Assembly (NCBI GenBank): GCA_032358165.1
Contig: JAALGY010000033.1
Location: 620,001 to 684,000 of the forward strand
Origin: Diplosphaera chodatii
Lineage: Eukaryota; Chlorophyta; Trebouxiophyceae; Prasiolales; Stichococcaceae
Length of the DNA stretch: 64,000 nt
Direction of reading: 5' to 3'
Position numbers and translations under genes: made by a program. Below the pieces are notes generated by a model. It was not told the DNA's origin, ran no database searches, and saw nothing but the letters and a program-made list of their open reading frames with translations. This document shows, piece by piece, positions 1 to 11,400 of the stretch (within the stretch, counting starts at the first letter, position 1; each line of letters opens with the position of its first letter).

Positions 1-97
1 AAGATCCCATCTACCTGTTGCCACACCCTGCCTAATACCTTAGCAGCCCGTTTGCACTTGAACATTACAGTGGCTGGTCAGACTTGGGACAGACGCA

Positions 98-900
98 ATG
101 GCCTCGACCGTGTGTTGTAGCGGACTTATCAGCAAGGCACAGCCTGGACATGCTGTGCAACCCCGAAGTTGCAGCAGGACCATACTGACGTCCCAGACCA
201 GGCAAACAGCAGGCAAGCACGTCACTTTGCTTGATCTGTTCTGTGGCATGATGCAGTGGGTGTGGTCACTGTTTTATTTCCCAGCAGATCACCGAGCTGC
301 AAGTGCTGTGCATGCGGCAGGTGGACGCCGCAGCAGACTGCTCGTCTGCGCAGCTCAGCAGAGGGATCGTCGACCCTCGACGGTGGCAGAGCAACTCGGT
401 GCGGCATATGGTGGCGATACGAAGCAGCACCACACTTGATTTGCAAGCTAAACTGAAAGCTGGCAATGCAGCGCCATTTTCAACATGCATACCGAGGGTA
501 TGCGTGGGCGCAGGCCGCACCCAAGCCGCCGACGCCAGCAAACGGCAGAAGCGGGACAGAGAGGACCTGTACACAGATGCTTGGTAAGCAGAGCAGTTGG
601 AGCTGAGCACAATGACTGTTTGAAAGTAATGTGAATAGCGCCATATGGCAAACCGCCTGTTGAATGCTGCCTTGGTTGCAGGGATGGAAGCGAGTGGAAG
701 GGCTCGCAGTTCAACGTCCTCAATGTGAGCGCACAAGCTGTCAATGCTGTCTGTCAGGTGTTTGCATCAACGCATGCATGCAGTGCGCAACTGAACATTG
801 ACAGCTTGCTGACATATAGGTGATCCTGGTGGTCAGTGTGCTCGTGCCACTGCTGGGTTTGGGCTTCGCGTACTGGAGCTTTGGCAAATTATGGGGCTGA
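98..900 (+). CDS. Small putative plastid membrane protein, single C-terminal TM
   Basis: I do not recognise the family. The start at 98 opens a Ser/Arg/Thr-rich, acid-free N-terminus (MASTVCCSGLISK...) that looks like a chloroplast transit peptide. A phase-0 intron at about 221-287 leads into a second exon (288-583) ending DLYTDAW. Exon 682-724 encodes DGSEWKGSQFNVLN, and the last exon (820-900) encodes VILVVSVLVPLLGLGFAYWS followed by FGKLWG and a stop. GT/AG sites flank 584-681 and 725-819, and the reading frame is kept across both. The last exon is a clear transmembrane helix with a short conserved-looking tail, so a thylakoid or envelope protein is inferred. The middle of exon 2 (about 400-513) may contain one more intron. 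The protein is about 170 residues. The 3' half is well supported; localisation is inference. Confidence 0.55.
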
Positions 901-1323
901 CGCCCCTGCAAAGCAAACGCATCAATTGGCATGGATTGTCATTAAACTGAGAGGAGAGACGGCATGGTAATTGTTTTTGGACATCATGCGCATCAGGCTT
1001 CATCTTTGCATGTATTGGGGTCTGAATTGGCATCATATGCAGCAGGCTTATGTTTTTGAGTGGAAGGTGATGCCTGAGACCGTATTTGTCAATTGACATA
1101 CCGCAATGCGCAGTGGTTCAAAAGACACCTGAACACTGTATGTCCTAGACCTCATGCAATGGCCAAAGACCAGGCGACCAATGCAACACGTACTGCCTTG
1201 CCATTGGCGTAGCACCCCAATCTGGCGCCGGGCAGGCAGCCATACATGTTGGGGACATGAGCTGAGCTACCACGACGCATGGCCCACTGCGCAGCCCAGG
1301 CCCCTGTGCCCGCGTCGTCGCCC
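901..1323. other. Intergenic, convergent 3' ends
   Basis: This 423-bp stretch lies between the stop of the small plus-strand gene and the stop of the minus-strand TTC1-like gene, so it must hold both 3' UTRs. I see no coding exon, repeat or clear TGTAA polyadenylation motif on either strand. Confidence 0.5.
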
Positions 1324-3721
1324 CTACTGCTGGAAGTTGATGGAGTAGGAGCCGGTGGCGGGGTCCTTGACAGCCTGGAAGTTGTCCAGCGACATGCCGA
1401 ACTTGCCCAGCACCGTATTGCCCAGCTCCTTCAGCTTGCCTGCGCCGTGCCAACAGAACGCCGTCCCACCCCCGGCGACAGCACACATGCACCCAATGCA
1501 ACACACTGGCTGCTGCTGACTACCCTGACGCTCTGCAGCCCGTCCGACTGCTGCGACACTGCTGAAGGTGGCCTCGGCACAGCCAGGCCGACGAGCCACA
1601 ACAGTCGAGACCCCATTTGCATTCACATACTCCTTCACACCCTGGGGGCTCGGCGAGGGGGAGCCCGGCGCTGGGCGTGAGAGGCGCGCGACTATGCCTG
1701 GACTGGTACTGAGAGCAGGTGCCGCACCGATCATCTCGTCCTTCATCTTCTCGCGCCGCTCGGCGACCGCGGGCTCCAGGCGCGCCGCCTTGGCCACCGC
1801 CACCGTGTTGCCGGGATCCAGCTCCAGCGTCTGCAGCGGCCGACCATGCAGATCTGGCGGTGCACCTCACGGCATGCTTCGCGGCCGCAGCTCCACTCTC
1901 AGCAGTCACTGGACGCACGGTGCTGGATGGGCGTGTGCTCCGACGCGGACGTACGCGGCGTGTGTGTGCAGCGCTGCACTCTCAGCTTGGGATGCTGGCA
2001 GGCGTCCGCCAGCAGACTTGCCCACCTTCTTGTAGTCGGCCAGGGCGCGCTCGAGGTCGTCAGACTGCTCGTACGCTGACGCGCGGCGCATGTACGCCTT
2101 CACATAGCCGCCGTCGATCGCAAGCGCAGCCGTGCAGTCCACCGCGGCATCGCTCCACTGCAGCACCATATTCGATCAAGTGCATGAGTTTGCGCGTCAC
2201 GTGGCTGCTGTGGCACAGCCAGTAGTGCAGTCGCCATCCAGCAAATCGGTGACTCGGTGTGGGACTTGAGCTGGCTTAGGAGTAAGGGCTGCACATGCAA
2301 GGCTCGCCACTGACCTGCTGCAGCTTCAGGGCGGCGGCGGCGCGGTTGGCAAAGTACACCGCGCGCTGCGGCGCTGCAGGGGGGGCCGCGTCCAGCGCCT
2401 CACTGTACTTTGCCTGCGTTTGTTGAACAGTACTGTTCAGTGCAGGCACCTCGACCGGCACTTGGGTTTAACACTTATACAGTGGTATGTTGGTGTAACA
2501 TTGGGGTGTGAACGTGCAGGCTGCTCCAGTCTCTGCCTACTGTAGGACCCCAGCAGTGTTGCTGGACTCGTAAGCATTTGCACCAATTGTTTTGATGGCT
2601 GCAATGTCACCTGTGCCTCGGCATGCTTGCCCTCTGCATACAAGGAGTTGCCCTCCTGCTTCAGCGCCTCCGCCTTTGCTGTGCGCGCCTGCGCAGCATG
2701 CACGATCGTCATATGTGACCGTCGGTGTGCCTCTCCGCAGTCGAGACTGCTGCTGACGCACGTCAGCGTCTGATGGTGCCGCAACTCGAGGGAAGCCTCT
2801 GTTAAACAAGCCGCCTGCACACGCATGACGAGATTTGCGCCCCACACCCTATCAAAAGTAGCAAGCGCCCGCACCTCGACTTCTTCTGGCGTCAGGGCCT
2901 CCTCCGCTGGGGCGGCGTCTGCCGGGGGCGGCTGTCCCTCGGGAGGATGTGCGGGCGAGCCCGCCGCCGAGTCTGCTCCTGTAGCGTCGCCGCGCGGCTC
3001 CCTGAAGCGCTGGCCCATCGCCCACGCGTCGTCGTCGAAGGGCCGCTGCTGCGCTGCTGGCGCTGCTGCGCCGCCGTGGCGTGCCTGGAAGCTGGGGGCC
3101 TCGTCGGCATAGGCGGGGCCCGCCGCAGCAAAGCCGTCGTCGTCGCTGCTCGCAGCTGCGTCCTGCGGGCGGAAGGCTGGCTGCGCTGGGGTGTGACCCG
3201 CCTCTCGCTGCTGCGGCTGCCCTGCGACGCCCCATGGAGGCGTCGCTGCATCTGCCGTGGGTGCCGCGGCAACATCGTCCTGTCCTTCAGGCGTCCGCGC
3301 ATCCACAGGCTCACCAGCGCCCTCCACGTGTACACTTTGCTCTGCCGAACCGGCTAGGGTGCCTGTTGATGCACAGATGTCGCCATTGCATCGGACTCTG
3401 GGTCCGTTGTTGACGCAAGATTGGTCCTCGGCCAGATCGACAACGGTGCAGCTTACACAGTCAGCCATGCTCTTGCATATAAGCAGCTGCCACTGTTGTC
3501 TTACCCTCACCTGCATCCGCTGCCTGATGCGCCCGCTGCTGCGCTGCGCTCAGAGCGTCAGCATCAAAATGCTCGGTGGCGTCTTCGAACGAATCCTCGG
3601 AGTCCGCGGCGTCGTGAAACTCGTCGTCATCGTCCTGTCTTGTCACTGCTGCATGCGCGTCATCGTCATAGTGATGGGCATCCTCGAATGTGTCGGTGAT
3701 GTCTTCAATGATGACAGCCAT
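1324..3721 (-). CDS. TTC1: TTC1-like tetratricopeptide repeat protein
   Basis: About seven exons read on the minus strand. The start at 3721 gives MAVIIEDITDTFEDAHHYDD, then a very acidic, disordered N-terminal region. A long Ala/Pro/Asp-rich exon follows at about 2830-3390. The TPR region is spread over short exons: KQEGNSLYAEGKHAEAQ (about 2615-2700), YSEALDAAPP...YFANRAAAALKLQQ (about 2320-2420) and WSDAAVDCTAALAIDGGYVK with KAYMRRASAYE (about 2025-2165). The next exon (about 1725-1838) has the capping helix LEPAVAERREKMKDEM. The last exon has GNTVLGKFGMSLDNFQ and ends DPATGSYSINFQQ; this C-terminal block is the signature of TTC1, where human TTC1 has a closely similar NFQ...TGSYSINF ending. 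Members act as cytosolic Hsp90/Hsp70 co-chaperone adaptors. The acidic N-terminus is longer than in animals. Its neighbour is another co-chaperone gene. Identification is firm; partners in this organism are unknown. Confidence 0.85.
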
Positions 3722-4324
3722 GATCGCCTACGAACCAAGGCTACACCAATTCGGCACGCAACGGCGTTCTGTGACATCCGATGCTGCACATCTCCAATTG
3801 TTGAAGGCGCTATGCATGATCTGCCTCGGCTTAGTACCCATGTACCCATTGGGTATGAGCAAGCTTCGAGAGGGGCGCAGGAAGGAGGAAGGACTGCGGC
3901 ATTGCCAAGCATATGTGCAGAACTGCAGATGTTCTGTTGTTGTCCAGCCTGCTCTGGATTTGACCCCACGACTGTGAACACATAGTCTGTGGACACGCAA
4001 GACGACACTGACCTTCGAAGCCCAGCCGCTGTGGCCTTTGCTGTAGTTCAGAGCATTCTGGCGCACAAGGGGTACGGGCACAAACAATCCAAGTGGTCTC
4101 CTCTTAGCGATGATAGACACACACGGCGCTGCTGCATAAGCTGCGCGATTGAATATGTCTCGTGGTCCTGACTGATGGGCCTGGCATACCCATGTCTTAT
4201 GCTGCTGTAAAACTGCTCTGACGCCCCACTGCCTGTGACCCCGCCGTTGGCAAGGAGTTTCTGCGTGCTGCAGCTGTTGCTGCATCTGCTGCGGCGAACG
4301 CCGCAGGCTGCATCGCAGGGCTGC
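3722..4324. other. Intergenic between two minus-strand genes
   Basis: 603 bp holding the 3' UTR of the DnaJ gene and the promoter/5' UTR of the TTC1-like gene. I see no convincing exon or conserved element. Confidence 0.5.
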
Positions 4325-7300
4325 CTATTGCTGCGCGCACTGCACCCTGCCAGGACCTGGGCCGTCCTCATCGTCTGACTCGTCATAGGCGGATGAGTTT
4401 GTTCTCCGCTGGAACTCCCGCCTGTTCAGAGAACGGGCCATGCATGAGCATAAAGGCAGGGGTTTTGAAGGCAAGACGACCGTGACAACTGCACGGTGTG
4501 TGGCACAGCCAGCAGCGACCAGGGTTGACGTCCAGCCCGAGGCTTGACCCTTGCACACCATGACACAACTAGCACACAGCAGACTGCGCACCGCTGCTTG
4601 AGCTCCTGCTCAAAGTCCTGCACGCTGCGCATGTGGCACTCCTCCGCGTCGTCCACCTGCATCGCCGCGCCGTTCTCCGTCGGCCCCTTGGGCAGGATCT
4701 GCAATCAAGGCCCCAACCTTGAAGCTCCACCAAACCCCCGATGGCAGTGAGCAAGACAGGCTTGTGCAGCATGTCTCAGAGGTTCACATACTCGCACCCA
4801 CACACCACTACATCGGTGACGCTGAGCAAGGCAACACCGACGCGAGGTGAGTGACCAACAGCAGCTGTGTGAGCGACAAACCCGGGCACCTGCGTGAGCG
4901 CCTGGACCTGCGTCTGCGAGAGGCTGTCGGGGAACTTCACGTCAAACTGGATGTACAGGTTGCCCTTCTCGTAGGGGTTGTTCTCGATGGGCATGCCCTC
5001 GCTGTCGACCACCTTCCAGCTGTCCGGCTTGATCACCTCGCCGGGCTGCGTTGTCACCTGCAGCACATGAGACGGCAGCAGTTCACGCTGTGCCAGGGGG
5101 TATCACTCCTGCGTAGTGGAAACGCGCGGCACACGTGCCAGCCGGTGATGGCCTGGGGTCGCTGCCTGAAGCTTCATCGCATCAAGGCAAAGTGACCCAC
5201 GGGCAGCCCAAACGCATGAACTGTTGTGCACACTGCAATGTGCACTCCCAGTACCTGCAGCACGCGGCCGTCGAGGTGCCGGACGTGGAAGTGCAGGCCG
5301 GTGAGCGCCTCTGACAGGCTGATGGACTTGGACAGGATGAGGTCGCTTGGAGCCTGCAGAGGTCGATGAGGTGCGTTGGGGGAAACGGCTCTGACGTGCG
5401 CCGGACTGCTCTCAGATGCAAGGCGGCACCCTGCCACAACTGCTGTGACGGTATGCTGTGAGGGCGTCAGGCGTGAGGCGCGCGGCGGCACCTGGTTGAT
5501 GCGCTTAAAGAAGCGGTGCTCCTTCTGGTCCAGCACGAACACCACGTCGCCCGGCTGCACGGTGGGGTCGCTGCACCCCGCCTCCCCCCGCAGCACGATC
5601 TTCGCCCCGTGCTTGAGCCCCTGCTCGGTGCAGGGCCGGCGCTCAGCATGCATGGGTTGGGAACAGGAATGAGCCAATCGTAGGCCGGGCAATGCGCCTT
5701 GTACGGCTGTCATCACAACCGTCAGCATGTGCGGCAGGTGCAGATCAGTCAATCATCCTTGGTGCGCTGCCTGTGGAGGAGCCAAGCTCAAACGAGGAGC
5801 ACGTCGACGATTGCAGCCCGCCGGTGAGTCGCACCTTGGCGATGTGCACATCGAAGACCTTCTTCTCCGGCAGCAGGCCCTTGCCGCCGCAGGCCGCGCA
5901 CTTGTCGCTGGGCGGCGTGCTGTACCCCGTCTGCCCGCACGCCACGCACGGCTGCTGCACCTGCTGCATCATGCCGGGGCCCAGGGCCCGCAGCTGCACC
6001 TGTCCGGCACGCAGAGTGGGCAGCTCAGCTCCCCCGCAGCCAACATCCGTTGCATGACAGTCCAAGGGCCAAACTCCCGTTGGAGTACGCAGCCTCGTTC
6101 TTTGCTGCCGCAGGCTAGAGGAGAGCATCCTTTGCACTGCAAGCATCCGCACGCACAACAAAGCAATGAGGTGCTCACTGTGACGCCTGCGCCATGGCAC
6201 TGCTCGCACTGGTACCGCCTGCCCGACTTTGTGCCCGCGCCCGCACACGTGCTGCACTTGATGTTCCGGGACAGCGACAGCTTCCTGCACACGCACGGCA
6301 GCAGCACGATCAGTGCCCTGTCCGCCCATGCAGCCTGCCCATGTCATACATGGCATGGCATGCATGGTACAACAGGGAGCTGTACGTTGGCCAGCACAAC
6401 ATGTAGTTGTGCGCCGACTCTCGCCCAACAGAGCATTTGGCTGCAAGAGTCAGTGCGCAACAGCTCGCCTGCTGCTGCCATTGTACAGCTCCTCCAGGGT
6501 GACCTTGAGGCGGTGCACCACGTCCTCGCCCCGCCGCTCCCGCTGCGCCCGCCGCCCGCCGCCGCCGCCAAACAGGTCAAAGATGTCTGCCATCCCGCCG
6601 CCGCCGCCGCCGCCCACGCCCTCCTTCGCTGCATCCTCTCCGAACTGGCAGCACACGGCGACAGAGTGCCTCAGAACAGTGCATTTGTGGGGGCATCGCA
6701 TTGGCCTCGAGTCCACCCGCTGCCTGCAGCGGACACGGACATCAGGTGTGCGCGTCTGCAGATGGTCACCTGATCATAGATGCGCCTCTTCTCTGGATCC
6801 TTGAGGATGTCATACGCCTCGTTGATTTCTTTGAACTTGTGCTCGTCCCCACCTGTGCTTGCGGAATCAGTGTCAGCATGCATATCACTGGCCGATCGTC
6901 ATGTGCCTTGCAGGCAACTTTTCGCGACGTTGCGGACAGCCTGCGAATCAGCGGACATCCTAGCAACTAGAACTTGCCAGCATGACATCTGGTACGGTAT
7001 GGCAGCATGCGGCTGCTTGTGGGCACCATGCAGGATGCATTACACCCATGCATGCATTGTGAGCGATCGTCAAGCTCAACATCCGTGCATTTGCGCTCTG
7101 TCACCGTGCGCCCGGTGCATGCAAACTGAACACGGTGCCTGGTGACCACTGACTGGTGCAAAGACGAAAGGCAGGTCGGCATGTCAGCCATGGTCGTACC
7201 CATGTACACGGATGCCACCCGGTCTGCAAATGCTTTGTACGTTCCGCAGCTGGCGTTGCTAAGCGAACTGGGCGCAAATGATGGATTCAACACGCACCCT

Positions 7301-7490
7301 TGTCTGGATGCAGCTTCAAAGCTAGCCTGCGGTGCGCCTTCTTCAGCTCCTGCTCGCTGGCGGTCTTATCGACGCCCAGCAACTGATAGTACCGTGTGTT
7401 GTCCGTGTTGCCGCGCTCCCTGCCCATGCCCCCAGGCATGCCGCCAAAGCCATGGGGCCCGCCTGCCCCAAAGAAACCGCCACCGAACAT
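4325..7490 (-). CDS. Type I DnaJ (Hsp40/DNAJA) co-chaperone, farnesylated type
   Basis: J-protein that stimulates Hsp70 ATPase and binds unfolded clients in the cytosol or at membranes. Domains in order: a Gly/Phe start ([17 protein letters not shown]), then the J domain with [20 protein letters not shown] and the HPD loop in LHPDKG. The second half of the J domain ([20 protein letters not shown]) is at about 6775-6850. A G/F linker with [12 protein letters not shown] (about 6560-6600) follows. The zinc centre has four CxxCxGxG-type repeats: [24 protein letters not shown] and CAACGGKG. The client-binding barrel includes [33 protein letters not shown] and [20 protein letters not shown]. The end RVQCAQQ is a CaaX box of the same form as plant J2/J3 proteins. 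I chose the ATG at 7490 over one seven codons upstream because MFGG matches the family start. Confidence is high. Confidence 0.93.
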
Positions 7491-8409
7491 CGCTGCGCGC
7501 TCCTGCTGCAACCAGAGCTATTCAGTCACCTTCTACTCAGCCTATGCAGCAAAACGGCGGCCGCAACGGTCGCAGCTGGTGCTGTCGCCGTGCAAAACGA
7601 CGGGACGCTGCTCGGCCCGCGAGCACAGGAAGGTTCTGGTCCTTTGCAGCACAGGGCGGCACACGTGACCTCACTTGGACGGGCCGCCCACGCCATGGAA
7701 GAGAAATGGTGGGCCATACCCACACAGATAGGTGTACGGGGGATGGGCCAGCGGAATGTCTATCAGTGTGTGGTTGGCGATCTCACTGCTGCATGTCCAC
7801 GTGCTTACAGCAGCTCTGCCACAAAGCAAACACCTTCGAATGTCAGCGCACTCAAAGGCTGCCGCCCTTAGTAGGCTCACTGCTGGGTGCAACACACAAT
7901 GCTGAATGCAAGAGCAGAGGCGTGTGCCGTCGCTACAGCGACAGGCACGTTGCTTGGCCTCAGTTGCAGGATGCAGGCGCAGCTCATATATGATGGACGC
8001 ATGCTCGCGACCAAATGCAATGCACTCGCTGCAAAATGTCAGGACTGCTGTGCAACATGTCGACCCTTCAAACACCCGCCCCCTGTCGCACGTTGAGCAG
8101 TTACTGCTCCGGGGCTGCCCTACGTAGGCTGGCCCTCCATCTCCCCAGGAAAGCTCTGACGCTGCTTGTGCGTGCTGCACTTCCACAGCAACTGGCCACA
8201 GAGTTGCTCACACCCCAGCCGCACACGTCAGCGGCTCTGCCACTGTTTGCACGGCACCATGATTCCCGAGAGACCAAGGGACGTGGCATCTGGTCCCGGA
8301 CATACGTAGCCCCGTGCATGCTTGTGCTGGCGCTGCAGCCTCTTCATGTTGGCGTGAGGCCGGTCAAGCCCGAACATCAGGCCAATCCACTTGAACTGGC
8401 TCTGGCACC
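7491..8409. other. Intergenic/UTR region, no gene seen
   Basis: 919 bp between the start of the DnaJ gene and the stop of the BAT2-N gene, both on the minus strand. It should carry the promoter of the former and the 3' UTR of the latter. Open frames here are short, overlapping and without family resemblance. Confidence 0.5.
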
Positions 8410-11400
8410 TCAGCTGTCGCCGCCCTGCTGCGGCGCTGCAAAGTTGCCGGGTGGAGGCGGCGGCGGCTTGCCCGCCGCATACACCGGCTTCATGGTGACA
8501 GGTGAGCGGTTGTTGCGGCCGACACGACCTCCGCCGCGGGCGCCCCTGCCGCCCACCTCGGCTCTCACCTCCCCCCTGCCGCCAGGCGCCCTGCCTCCCC
8601 TGAGAGCACGAAATGCCTCGGGATCAAGACACAGCGGCGGTCTTAACAACAGGATATGCCATGCAAAAGAGCACACCAGACTACCTAGGAAGAGAGCCAG
8701 CCATGCACGACTCGCTATCAGAGCGACTTGCGCATGCCCGAAAGAAGCGGCGTTCACAGCAGGCCCATGGTCACCTGCCAGGCTGCAGTCCGCGGGCGGG
8801 GCCACGCCCGCCGCGGCCAGCCTGGGGCGCCACAGGGCCGCCATACTGCGGCTGCATCTGCGGCTGCATCTGGGCGCCCCGGGTGGTGCGGCCCATTCCC
8901 CGCGGGCCGCCGCGGCCACCCTGGGGCACCCCAGCGGGGCCGCCCCGCTGCCGCATCGCGGCGCCGCCGTCGTCCAGGCCCCCCATGATGTCGTCTGGCA
9001 GCTGTGCCTCGGGGCCCAGGCCGCCCCCGAAGCCGTTGTTGCCGCCCATCATAGGCAGGCCCAGCGGGTTCTGCAGGTGCTGCTGTGGTGGCGCCTGCAG
9101 GGGCAGAATCGAGCATGTGAGTTTACAAAGCTTCCTGCATCTGCCTGATGGCATGGATGGTATGCTGGAAGCTCACCGCCAGGGACCAAGCCACAGGCGC
9201 GCACAAGCTGCAGGATGCGATGCTGCCACGAAAGGGTGGGGTGCTGCCACGAGAGCAATACAGCAGCGAGCAAGCTCGCCCACCTGGTTGAAGAAGGCAT
9301 GGCCGCCGTGCTGCTGGCCGGGCTGGCCAAAGGCGGCGTGGGGGCCGGGCGGCTGCAGGAAGGCGCGGCCGGCGTCGGGGCCCTGCTGCTGCATCGGGCC
9401 GCCGCCCAGCGGGCCGCTGCCCATGGCGCCCAGGCTGCCGCTGCTGGCATGGCCGCCCGCAGCGAACGCCTGTCAGGCACGGAACGGGGTCACAAGGTGT
9501 GATGAGGTCTGCTGGCGCAATGCACCACAGTACGGGTGCCCTGATATGCCTTGCCTGAGCACCCATGTATGACAAAGTGTGCACTGGCATCAAGGATCAC
9601 ATGGGCAGCGACCGCAACGATAACGAAGGTACCTGAGCGGCGGCCGTCATGCCCGGGTTGGACCCCCGTGTGGCGGTGCCCATGGACGGCACGCTCCAGT
9701 CGGGCTGCTTGCCGGTGGGCACGAAGGCTGTCTGACCAAAGCCGCCAAACGCGCTGTGCTGCTCATGCCCCTGCCCGCCACCCTGTCCGTTGAAGGTACC
9801 AAACTGCGGCGCCTGCAGTCCGCCAGGGCGGCCCAGCTGCTGCTGCTGCTGCTGCTGGGGCGGGAGCGGCGGCGGCTGCTGCTGCTGCATCACATGGTGC
9901 TGCTGCATTGGAGGCTGGCTGAACGCGCCAAAACCGCCGGCCTGGTTGTGGGTACTGTATAGGGCGTCCAGGGCAGGTCCGCCGGGGGGCGGAGCGCCCA
10001 GCATGCCCGGCGGCGGCGATGGCCGCTGCTGCTGCTGCTGGTACTGCAGCTGCTGCGGGTGCAGCTGCGGGACCGGCTGGCCCAGCACCGGCTGCTGCTG
10101 CTGCGGCGGCGGCTGCTGAGGCACGTAGGCCGGCTGCTGCTGCGGCGCTGGAGGCTGCTGCTGCCACAGCCCAGCCGCCGAGGCCGGCACGCCGCCGAAG
10201 CCAAAGCCGCCGAAGCCGAAGCCGCTGCCGGCAAAGGCGCCGGGCAGCCCCTGCGCATGGGGCGACGGGGCGCTGCTGCCGGGCGCCAGCGCAGAAGCGA
10301 AGCCGCCGAAACCGGAGGCCGGGGCGGGGACGCCCTGCAGCGCCGGCACGCCGCCGCTGGCAGGCGGCGGGCCGTCCAGCGAGAGGTCCGCGGGCAGCGC
10401 GGGAATGCCGTTTGCCAGCACCCCGCTGGCGAGCGTGTCCTTGAACCCTTCCTCGAGGGCAGCCCTGGAGCGGGGGCGGGCGATGGGCGCCGCGCCCCCC
10501 GCGATGGGGACCACGGGATCCAGCAGGGCGGCCGCGGGCTCAGCACGCGGCGGCGGCTCCGACAGCACCAGGTCTGCGAGCGTGCTGCCGACCGCCGCGG
10601 TGTCCTCCGCACCCAGCGCAACCGGGCCGTTGCTGAGCGGCGCCGGCTGCTGCGGGGCTGCGGAGTCTGCCGGAGTTGGCGGCGGCGCCGGCGCCTGGCT
10701 TGCAGCAGCATCCGCCGGCGCAGCTGCAGAACCATCGTACGGCGGCTGCTGCGGCGGGGACGCAACTGGCGAGGAGCCGGTCGGGGAGGCGCCGCCGGCG
10801 GAGCCCCGCGGCTGCAGGACGGGCAGGGGCAGGGTGCGGCCGGGGGGCTTGTTGCCGCCGCGGCTGCGCTTGCGCACCGAACCGTCCTTTGGTGAGGCGC
10901 CCTTGGGTGGCTGCTGCTGCTGCTGCTGCTGGGGCTTGTCAGCCGAGGGCAGGATGTCGCGGGATCCGGACCGTCGGCCGCCCCGGGTGCGGGCGCCACG
11001 ACCACCGGGGGGACCATCGCCAGAGGGCTCGTCAAAGGGCGCGTCCACGGCCCTGGCCTGCTGCTGGGGCGGCGGCGCTGCATCGCCACGCCGCCAGGAG
11101 CTGGCGGCAGCCTGGGGGCGCCGGAGGCCGGCTGCCGCAGGCTCCTCGGCCGGAGGCTCGGAGGCAGGTGGCAGCTGCTGCTGCTGCTGCTGCTGCAGCG
11201 GCGGCGGCGTCTGTTGCAGCTGCTGCTGCGCCGCCGCTGGCTGCGGCGGGCCGAGCGTCAGCGGCTTGGACCAGGCGTTGACCAGCGGCGGCGGCGACGG
11301 CGTGTGCACTGCAGCGGGCGCCGGGTCCGCCGAGGCGGCCTTGCTGAGCAGCGGGGTCGTGTCCGCTTCCGCAGCCGAGGGCCTGGCGGCATCCGCAGCC

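Noticed and set aside
5727..6773. 348-codon plus-strand open frame
   Set aside because: It lies antisense to the zinc-finger and G/F exons of the DnaJ gene; its His/Cys/Ala-rich composition is the mirror of real minus-strand codons and introns.
9838..11194. Regularly spaced triplet runs as a CRISPR-like array
   Set aside because: They are in-frame polyGln codons of differing length without unique spacers; the genome is eukaryotic.
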